Shown here: in pieces, positions 55,948-64,000 of the stretch
Numbering within the stretch: position 1 is the first letter of the stretch
How the letters are laid out: every line of letters begins with the position of its first letter
From: Massospora cicadina
Lineage: Eukaryota; Entomophthoromycota; Entomophthoromycetes; Entomophthorales; Entomophthoraceae
Direction of reading: 5' to 3'
Length of the DNA: 64,000 nucleotides
Assembly (NCBI GenBank): GCA_022478985.1
Contig: JAKSZP010002691.1
Location: 124,001-188,000 of the forward strand
Position numbers and translations under genes: made by a program
Notes under the pieces: generated by a model
The model's database searches: none
Told to the model about the DNA's origin: nothing
Seen by the model: only the letters and a program-made list of their open reading frames with translations

Positions 55948-55965
55948 TGGTGCTCACTACAGGGG
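55948..55965 (+). promoter_or_regulatory. Primer-binding site, GypF
   Basis: TGGTGCTCACTACAGGGG lies one base after the LTR. It is identical to that of GypB. Confidence 0.82.
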
Positions 55966-56129
55966 GCCACTGGTCAACTGTAGTTCCTCGAAGCTAGGAT
56001 AAAATGATGAGCTCTCATTTGTTATAACAAAATTTGATCAGATTCTGCGCGCATTATGATGAAGAAGCATGGGAAGCACCTTAACGACAAAAACAGTATT
56101 AATTACAGTAACTGAGCTAGGTGATTAAG

Positions 56130-59100
56130 AAGTTATGGTCAATCTACAATTAGAAAACTGCCTTGAGTTGACAGCTAACCAACAAGTTTGCTCCATGAAT
56201 GTGACCCCTCAGCAGCTGCAGGATATTATGGAATGGCTGTTGTGAGGATAACTACTATATGAAGACAAGGTGGGGGAGCATGCCTTGAGTTTGTTTTATA
56301 ATCAATGAGACCAAGAAAACCTCTACGCCTTGTACATTTCCTATCTAGTATGATTACAATGGGGCTGTCTCTCCATCTTGGTACCCACAGAATTGAGGAG
56401 TATCAAGTCGCTTATGTGCAACCATCTATTCACCAGCTACTGAGTGTGCTGGCTCGCCACAATATAGAGATTGGGGATGTAATGCAGTTCGCTCAAGCAC
56501 AGAAAAATGATACTCGCCTCCTGCTTGACTGCCTCAATCACATTTTTTTGGAGGTGCAGGGGTGTCATGGAAATGGCAGAAGAAGTTTAGACTGACCTGC
56601 CAGTCAGGATGTGTAAGCACCTAAAAAGCAAGCCAGAATGCCAGAGGCATTGCCAACTGAATGACTTGATATGGAGCTGGGCATTGGGAAACAATGAATC
56701 GTTGGTGTAACACAACAGTGAGTATGATCCTGATGACGAACCACAATGAGCCCACTCCCGTTCCAGGGGGTCTTGCTGCAGGGGGTGGGATCATGGAGAT
56801 AGTTTCAATAAGTTCATCAGCATAGGGGGTCATTTCAACTGGGGAGGCAAGGAGACGGATTCTCCCTTGCAATTGGTGGACATAAGGCCAAAAGTTTTCC
56901 ATGTACTGTTGCTGGAAGTTCATTATAATGGGGTTGTAGAGCCAAAAATATTGTACTCGCTGAATCCAATCGACAATGGAGGGGGCCATAGTGACCATAA
57001 GTACTGGTAGAGCTCATCTGGTATACGGACTGACAGGACACCAGGGAAACGCCATCAGGGATTCAGTCAGAAGGAGTAATCCAATAAAAAAATTGTTTGG
57101 TTTTTTGGAAAAATTTTTATTGAAGGAAAAGGAAGAAAATCGACCAACAATTTTCTCAGTGCTATGCAACTGATTGAATAGTGGTCAATTGGGGTAGTGA
57201 CAAGCTGGGATCAGGACCCTCAATTTCAACCTAACTGGCGAATTATTTGGGAATGGATGGGTATGTTCCTTGAGAACTGACATCAAAAAATTTGGCAGTG
57301 GGCTGAGTTACTGTCAGTTTGACCTCAAATGTCTGAACAGAGGCTCGGCTATGTTTCTGGCAGTTGGAGCAACAGCATTTGGGCTGATGAGCGCCAGAAA
57401 TCCCCCAAGGCCACCCCACATAGGGGCGGGTCCATTTGGTTGGGAACAGGTTTGGGACGCCCAACTTGCCCGCGCTCAGTCACTGGGCCATTCGTTTGGT
57501 CAGTGGCATCACAACGGCCATAATGCCTGAGTTTCAACAGGGGACTTCAAACCCTCATTGATGGCGTCTGATGCTATAGCCTGCCCATCAAGGATGATCC
57601 CCTTTGACTTTGGCAGAAAGGTTATTTGTTCGATCAACCCATAAATTGAATTGGAACTGTCAGGCATTATGACTGATAGCTCAGTCTTCATGCTTTTCTG
57701 GCCATTTGAGATCTGAGCATCGGCCAGATTACCACTCAAATTAAATTCAATTGATTTCAATTTGACAATGTCAGTGCAGATTTTGCTGATTCCCTGTAAC
57801 AGTTCTGCCAAGGTAAGTGTGGGTACTGGGGGTGGGATCCAAATCAGAAGAGCTGTTACCCAGCGCTTATCTACTATGTGAGCGATGTTGCCCTGATTAA
57901 TGAGAGGTACCACCTTCCTCTTCAGTGTCTTCTTACTCAGGAACTGGAAAATGGCCAGATCAACAGCCAGAGGACGTTCCCCAGGACTTACAAGGAAGCG
58001 CTGGTACAGATGGACCATCGTGTTGGGGATGTCTGCCATTGGTTGGACATTTTGGTACCACAGTTATATCTAGAGTTACCCTTGGTAATAGGAGAACTGT
58101 TGGATCAGCATGTCCTATTAGCAGAATGGATTCAGGATGTAACAACGTTGGAAAGCATTACTGAGAACTTTGTGATGGATCTTGCATAATGGGCAGAAGC
58201 ACTTGAAGCTGCGATAGCTCAGCTCAGGGAAAAACAACTCTGATGGAACGGTGAGTGGCAGATCATGTCGGCTCCATAGCAGCTGAATCAACCCAACTTT
58301 GCATCGAATGGAGTAGTCAGCAAATGACAGATAATGCACTTATCCTTTGCTCGACGTCCCCTAAATATCTCCAGCTGATCCGTCAGGTTACACAACTGAA
58401 AGTTGTTAGCTAAGCTGAGTGCAGTCAGGCTTTTCCTCTTCCAATTGGTGAGACAAGAGAGTATGTGGACATTCAAGTATGGCTTGATACCCTTTGATGG
58501 GCCAACAAGGAATTGGTATGGGAACAAGCCGCCCTCCTCAACCAAATAAATGACGCTAATCAACAAGTGGGTAATGCTAGCCAGCAGCATGAACAAATAC
58601 AGAACATAGTCGAAGATGTCCTCTCAAGACTACAAGCAGTGGAGCAGAAACTGGACGTTGAGCGGGAATTCCATCAGGAGTTGCAACATCAATATGAGAT
58701 GCTACAACGGGAATTTCTGATGGACGGTGTAGATGCTATTTGGTTAAAATGGAACATATAATCAACAAACATTTTGCTGAGCATTCCAGAGCCTGGGGAA
58801 ATGTTGCAGTTAGTGGTGATTTGGGGGAAGAATTCTATGGATCAGCTAACGAGTATCCCTCAGGGTTTGTGGTGGACCCTCCGTGCAACACTACTTCTTC
58901 TGAGTCCATTTTTACAGATTTGATTCCATCCACCCAGCCATATAATAGTTCACAAGGGGGTGGTTTTCTTAGTTGCTCAGGAACTAATTTGCCTGCTCCT
59001 TGCGGCAGGAGCCCAGAGCAAGGCGAAGCTGTTTGAATCAAAAAATTATCTCACTTCAGTTGTAACAGGAATCTACATGGTTACTTTAAGCAATTTTGAA

Positions 59101-59250
59101 TTCGCCATGGAAGAAGCTTCTGATTGGCAGAGTGCAAAACCGTTGCTGTCCGCTCTATATGTTAAAAATGCTGTTCAAGTTACCTGCTACCTTCCAAATA
59201 GCTTGGTATCCTACAAAGAAGTGAAAGCGAATGTTATCCAGTTGTTTGGG
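56130..59250 (+). pseudogene. GypF gag, N-terminal and coiled-coil part
   Basis: Plus-strand coding appears in pieces. Near 56140-56250 it reads QLENCLELTANQQV and TPQQLQDIMEWLL, and 56305-56595 is a 96-codon stretch. At 57960-58190 it reads VGDVCHWLDILVPQLYLELP and LLAEWIQDVTTLESITENF. At 58513-58761 there is a clear coiled coil (EQIQNIVEDVLSRLQAVEQ, then LDVEREFHQELQHQYEMLQR). From 58740 to 59250 a spacer and the start of the capsid part follow. Stops and frame changes separate the pieces. Confidence 0.6.
56750..57930 (-). other. Inverted coding-like block inside GypF gag
   Basis: On the minus strand long open stretches occur where the plus strand is full of stops. One is 58039-57509 (176 codons, including LAELLQGISKICTDIVKLKS and NLADAQISNGQKSMKTEL). 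Another is 56998-56621 (125 codons, including IVDWIQRVQYFWLYNPIIMN). LADAQISN resembles LTDAQISQ of the GypA-2 gag. It may be a piece of another gag inserted in reverse. The borders are approximate and I see no LTR or target duplication. Confidence 0.4.
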
Positions 59251-59252
59251 GC

Positions 59253-60069
59253 GTGACCAAGATGGCCCAACAAAAGGCTGACTTTCTGCCTGTACAGTTC
59301 CACCGAAACAAGACCCTGTTAGAATTTGCTAAATGTTTCTTGGCGGAAGCACATGTACTACTTGGATCTAACATTTTATCCGCCGAGGATGTTGGTATAA
59401 CAATGACGGCAGCTGTCAAACCATATCAGGAACTACATAATGCTATGTCTCACATTTTGGATGGAGATGAAGGACTTATTCAAATCATGAACACCTTATG
59501 TCGACTCTCTGCCACAATCAGTGCTCCTAATGTAGCCCAAAAGACCTCTGCTGTCTCCACACCAAACTCTTCAGGATATGGGCCGCAGCAACCGAGCTAT
59601 CAACTGCTGGAACATATTTGTCCATCATACAAGTCATCAGACCCTTTTCAGCATATGTATGCTCCATCAGCTCATCCACGACCTTGGAACCATACTGTCA
59701 ATTTTTGAACTGGTCCTTCCACTGCAAGCTATATACATGAACCTTTTATGAATAATTGCTTCCAGTGTGGACAAAGAGGGCATTATGTGGGCAATTAGCC
59801 TAGCAAACCATAGGTGTATGCAATGCCAATTGAGAAGATTGAGTATGGAAAAGCTCGAGCAGAGTAGAGAAGGACGCTCTACCTATGCTAAGTACAATTT
59901 TATTGTCCCTAACGATTCCCAAGCATCTCTTTGTCTAGGATTTGGAACTCAATCAGATGATTTGTTATACCAACAGCTTCTGTTGGATATCCCTGCTTCT
60001 ATTTCAGAGAGTGAAAAGGCTCCCCCAAGCTCTGAGTTCCGCCAGGATGTGCAGAAGCCATATGCGTGA
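59253..60069 (+). pseudogene. GypF gag, capsid and knuckle
   Basis: The stretch 59253-59708 (151 codons) holds QQKADFLPVQFHRNKTLLEF, AKCFLAEAHVLLGSNILS and MSHILDGDEGLIQIMNTLCR, the capsid motif shared with GypA, GypB and GypD. A zinc knuckle at 59757-59798 reads CFQC, four residues, H, four residues, then a TAG stop where the final Cys belongs. The frame 59767-60069 overlaps and continues towards protease. Confidence 0.75.
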
Positions 60070-60299
60070 CAGATCCTGGAACAAACCAACATGAGCAACG
60101 CAGATCCCACGATGGATGTTGCCTCAATAGGGGTTAACATAACTGTTCCAGTTGAGAAAATCACTAGTGAGTATCCTCATGTCGGCAGGGGCTTTTCCTC
60201 TTTTCAGAGTAACACAAAGCCTTTGGATGTACACGTAATAAACACTGATGGTTCTTCTTACTCAGAATGCAATTACTGTGACATTTTCGTTCATAACAC

Positions 60300-60702
60300 A
60301 TAAATCTGCACTATCATAGACATGGGGGGCCCTGTGAACATAGTTTCTTCCAGGTTGGTGGCTAAGCTTTGGTTGAAACCAGATGTGGACCATTGAGTAG
60401 TATATGGGACCATGAGGGCACATAGCACTCTGTCTGAAGGAGCATATAGCATGTTGCCTTTACAATTTGGGTCAGTCCGGGATTTCACTCCAGTGGTGGT
60501 TCTGCCAAACAACAACTATGACATGTTAATCGGCGTGGTATTTATGAGAAAATTTGGTGTTGTGATAAATATGGTGGAGGAAACTCTTAATATTTTGGGA
60601 CAACAGATCCCCATCTATTTTACCTCTTGTGGAATCCCAACGGATCCATTTCACTCTAGTCAAATCAATCTAGTGTACAGCGATGGAGTGTTTCCTGTTT
60701 GA
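60300..60702 (+). pseudogene. GypF protease
   Basis: The active site reads IIDMGGPVNIVSSRLV, so the Ser/Thr after Asp is Met. YGTMRAHSTLSEGAYSMLPL and VVVLPNNNYDMLIGVVFMRK follow, the last being the Ile-Gly-type motif. A stop TGA near 60395 splits the gene. The frame 60412-60702 is open to the end. Confidence 0.75.
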
Positions 60703-62015
60703 TATTGACAAATGAAGCTGTGAACCAGAGCCCTTAACAACCAGATTTATGAGTACAAAGGGATTCCGCTTTGGGAAGAAAGCGCTTTGAGCCTACCGTC
60801 TGAACATCAGTGCATAGTAGAAACTGAGCTCAAAATTGATGTCCCTAAAGGGCTTTATGGGGAAATTATGGCACCTCACCAGCACTCACAGCTTGAACCA
60901 CATGTGGCTCCAGGGCTCTTGCTCCCTGGAAATGGGTAGGTGAAGGTGCTTCTAATGACTTTACAGAAGGAGACCATAACGATCCAGCTGCACCAAGTGG
61001 TGGCTTACCTACAATTAGTTCCTATAGAGGAAGTTTGTTGTATTCATGATTTCAGCTTATGGGAGGATCTTGGACTACTGACAAGCTCATCGTTTGGCAT
61101 ATAGACAGTGGTTCTGCAGAAAGCACTTACTGGATTATTGGAGGAACATCAAGATAAGGCTATGGCGTTATTTGAAAAATATTGGGATATTTTTGCATAT
61201 GATGATCATGATTTGGGGTGCACTCAAGGGGTGGTACATTGGATAGATACGGGAAATCACCCTCTCATTCGCTCACAGCCTATTAGATGATCAAAGGTGG
61301 CAGAAGAGGTTGCCTCAGACTAGGTGGATAAACTTATCGTGCAAGGGATTCTAGAGCCATCAACAATCTATGGGCATCGCCAGTGCTCATTGTAAAAAAG
61401 ATGGCATAAATAGTGTGTTTATTGACTATTGAAAGCTTGATAGTGTAAAAAAAAAGGATTCCTACCCCTTCCATGGATTGATGACACATTGGATTGATTG
61501 GGTGGGGAGAATTATTTTTCCACCATGGATCCGATCTTGGGGTACTGGCAGATAAATTTGCCATCAGTGGAATGGAGTAATGCTCTATCATCACTTTGAA
61601 ATGGTTATTTCAGCCTACTCACATGCCACAAGGTTTGTACAACGCCCTGTCTACGTTCCAGCATGCCATGGATATGATTTTAGGTGACTTGAAGCTTTCC
61701 TGCATCTTAGTTTACCTCAATAATATCAATGTGTTCTTGCGGACATTTATAGAGCACCTTGCTCACTTGGAACAAGTGTTCCATTGCCTCACTACCACTA
61801 ATATCAAAATCAAACCTCAGAAGTGTCATTTTTAAAGAACAATTAGAATACCTTGGGCTTGTAGTGGATTCAACTGGTCTTAAACTGCAGCCAGCAAAGG
61901 TGGAAGAATAAGCAAGATGACTTGACCAGGTAATAATTGGGATATTCAAGTGTTTCTGGGGATGGTCGGGTACTATTGACGATTCATTCCCAAATTCAGT
62001 TGCATCAGGGCCCCA
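60703..62015 (+). pseudogene. GypF reverse transcriptase
   Basis: The linker 61108-61290 has FEKYWDIFAYDDHDLG and ends in a TGA at 61288-61290 at the conserved Arg (PIR-stop-SKVAEE). RT motifs are STMDPILGYWQINLPS near 61520, THMPQGLYNALSTFQHAMD near 61620, and the catalytic box YLNN at 61713-61724. Both Asp codons are changed to AAT. EQLEYLGLVVDSTGLKLQ follows in another frame near 61840. The polymerase is dead. Confidence 0.86.
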
Positions 62016-62510
62016 CTTTTCAAGTTGTTAAAGAAAAATACCTCTTTCAATTGGATGGAACAATGCCAGAATGCTTTTGATGTGTTGAGAACTGTGTTAG
62101 CAAGCGCACCCATTTTGCAATATCCCAACTTTGACAAACAGTTCATAGTACAAATGGATGCATCCCTCTCCGCTATAGGGGCAGTATTATCCCAGAAGGA
62201 CGACGTTGGTGTGGAGCATCCTGTTGCATTTTGTAGTTGAAGCTTGAACTGTCACAAATGAAACTAAACTGTGACCGAGTGGGAGTGTTTGGTGGTGCTC
62301 TACGCTTACAAACAGTATTGGGTATATCTAAATGGGGTAAGATTCCAAGTAGTGACATATCACACTTCCTTGCGCTGGCTGCAGAATCTGCATGAACTGG
62401 AAGGATGGCTCATGCGTTGGGCACTAAAACTCCAGGCGTACAATTTTGAGATTTTACACCATCTGAGAGTAAAACATCAAAATGCGGATGGTCTTTCCTG
62501 ACTGCCAATG
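62016..62510 (+). pseudogene. GypF RNase H
   Basis: The stretch 62025-62240 has FNWMEQCQNAFDVLRTVLAS and FIVQMDASLSAIGAVLSQKD with the first Asp. From 62271 TEWECLVVLYAYKQYWVYLN, VVTYHTSLRWLQNLHELEG (Asp of TDH changed to Tyr) and RWALKLQAYNFEILHH follow, ending KHQNADGLS. Stops lie at 62238 and near 62268. Confidence 0.84.
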
Positions 62511-62539
62511 GTTGCTATCATGGAAGATTTAGCTGACAT

Positions 62540-63745
62540 AATGTATGAGAAGATAGGGGTGAACAAATACCATGATGAGCTTCCACAGGTGATCAAATTA
62601 TTAGATGAGCTCAGGCAGGATACTTTTCTACGTGAGGGGGAACTATATAAGAAGATTGAAACTCAACGCTGAGTTTTCCTAAACCTTCAGCTAGACCCGC
62701 GATTATTATGGATGCTCATCGGGCTGTAGGACATGGAGGATTGCGGAAAACGTTGGAGTTTTTGTGACCCTGTTACTACTGGAAGAGCATGCATTACATG
62801 TATTGGAAACAGTTAGTTGTTGCCATCAGTGTCAAGTGGAAAAGCCATTCTGAAAGAAGACCACATACCAGCTGGTTAAGCCCCAGTTCACCCGGCACAC
62901 CATTTCCATTGATGTAGTGGGACCTCTGCCAATTAGCACCAATTGATCCAAGTATATAATCATTGCCATTGATCATTTGACTCAATGGGTGGAGGCCAGG
63001 TCCATTAACAACTTAGGAGCAGTCACCACTGCCAAGTTTATTATGGAGTACATTATACAGCAACACAGCTGCTACAATTCATTCTAACAGACAATAGAAC
63101 TAATTTCAAATTGCATATACTGCCAAATTTGAATGAGTTGATGGCAATGTGTGGGGTTTTGACCACCCCCTATAATCCAGGAATCAAATGGAATGGTGGA
63201 ACAGGTTAACAGAATCCCAGTGAACATACTCCATAAATTGGTAAAGGATTGACCTTTGTAATAGAGTGCCCTTCACTTACAGCTGTGTTCATATATAATA
63301 TCAGCTATCATTTGTCCACTGGTAAGATCCCTTTCCAACTGTTGTATGGGTGACATCCAGCTCTGCTTGCCTTGCTTTACTCATGTGTAGAGGACACTGG
63401 TGGTGTGGACCCTCAGCAATATTTGAAAACTCTTACAGATACATTGATCAAGCTAAAAATGGAAGCCTACTCTACCAGTTTGGCCAAGAAGATTCATGAT
63501 CAGGTGGCTGATCATAGGAGACAGAGCAGACTTCTGCTGTTTGCTGTAGGAGACCATATATTATTCCACAACCAGCATGGATTAGGGCAGAAAACAAGCT
63601 CTCCAACATCAGGGCTGGGACATTTGAGATAATTGAGAAGACTGGCATGGATGTCTACACTATTAAGGAACCTGCGGGGGTCAGATTATCAACTGAGTTC
63701 ACATGAAGTTCCTTCAAGCATATAGGCAGTAAGAGCCTATCATCC
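62540..63745 (+). pseudogene. GypF integrase
   Basis: The zinc domain near 62710-62830 has AHRAVGHGGLRKTLEF and a frameshifted Cys pair. The core has the first Asp in ISIDVVGPLPIST near 62910, the second in LILTDNRTNF near 63085, and Glu in MVEQVNRI near 63200. FIYNISYHLSTGKIPFQLLY follows, then the C-terminal stretch 63372-63632 with FAVGDHILFHNQHGLG. AAAGGGGGTAA at 63750-63760 is the polypurine tract before the 3' LTR. Confidence 0.83.
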
Positions 63746-63760
63746 AGTCAAAGGGGGTAA

Positions 63761-64000
63761 TATCAGGAAGTTGATATGACTGGATGATATGCTACACATA
63801 CCGGCAGATCAGAGTGGAAATCAAGTTGAGCCTTGAGATTGATAGAAAAGGTATATGGATAATAATTGATCAAAATGTCAACCATTCAGCAAATTGAGGG
63901 AAATTACACTGAGATTTCAATATAAATTAGAACTTCTAGAAAAGGGAAAATGAATAAGAGACTACCAAGCCAAGGATGCATCCAGCTTGGTTACCAAGAT
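63761..64000 (+). repeat. GypF 3' LTR, first 240 bp
   Basis: It starts TATCAGGAAGTTGATATG, one change from the 5' LTR. About nine tenths of positions match the 5' LTR by eye, and most differences are transitions. The window ends inside it. Confidence 0.88.

Larger units (their letters stand above)
55469..64000 (+). mobile_element. GypF: Ty3/gypsy element, 3' LTR cut by window end
   Basis: A 478-bp 5' LTR, primer site, gag, protease, RT, RNase H, integrase and the first 240 bp of the 3' LTR are present. Protein motifs are closest to GypE. The gag region is unusually long (56.1-60.1 kb) because it seems to hold an inverted coding-like block at about 56750-57930. RT has lost both catalytic Asp residues. 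The target duplication cannot be checked because the right end lies outside the window. Confidence 0.9.

Overview
The window is eukaryotic and, as far as I can read it, holds no conventional host gene, tRNA, rRNA or CRISPR array. It is a deeply nested stack of decayed retrotransposons. Five or six Ty3/gypsy-type LTR families (named here GypA to GypF) and two non-LTR lineages account for nearly all of it. The two non-LTR lineages are an L1-like LINE and a short ORF1-only family that I call LS. AATAAA signals, APE-type LINE endonuclease motifs and a chromovirus-like pol tail fit a fungus or another TE-rich eukaryote, but the sequence alone does not name the organism. Nearly all coding regions carry stops and frameshifts. 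Several stops look like CGA to TGA changes, and active-site Asp codons are changed to Asn, which suggests CpG deamination or RIP-like decay.

Layout, left to right. Positions 1-577 are the 3' part of an LS copy (copy A, +). Positions 578-2991 are a gypsy remnant on the minus strand (GypD). Positions 2992-22629 are a GypA copy (+). It is interrupted by a solo GypC LTR (4302-5193), by a whole GypB element (7176-16188, 5-bp duplication CCTAG), and in its 3' LTR by a 5'-truncated LINE (19422-22480). GypB itself carries a truncated LS copy in its 5' LTR (7625-8016) and a full LS copy in its reverse transcriptase (11596-13527). Positions 22630-23571 are unassigned. Positions 23572-36900 are a GypC chromovirus-like composite on the minus strand with three LTRs, interrupted by a second GypA copy (25143-30918, duplication GCAGG). 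Positions 37010-43407 are a full-length L1-like LINE on the minus strand. Positions 43408-43814 are AT-rich and unassigned. Positions 43815-55290 are a full-length LS copy on the minus strand split by GypE (45011-54618, duplication GGGGG). An AT-rich microsatellite follows. GypF (+) runs from 55469 past the window end.

How the parts relate. The LTR elements follow the usual order LTR, primer site, gag, protease, RT, RNase H, integrase, LTR. GypA, GypB, GypE and GypF share almost the same primer-binding site. The LS family encodes an ORF1-type protein with an RNA-binding CCHC knuckle but no endonuclease or RT. It shows LINE-type target duplications and 5' truncation, so it was probably moved in trans by an L1-like LINE such as the one at 37010-43407. 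Nesting order and target duplications allow a relative chronology: GypA before GypB before LS insertions, LS copy D before GypE, and GypC before GypA-2.
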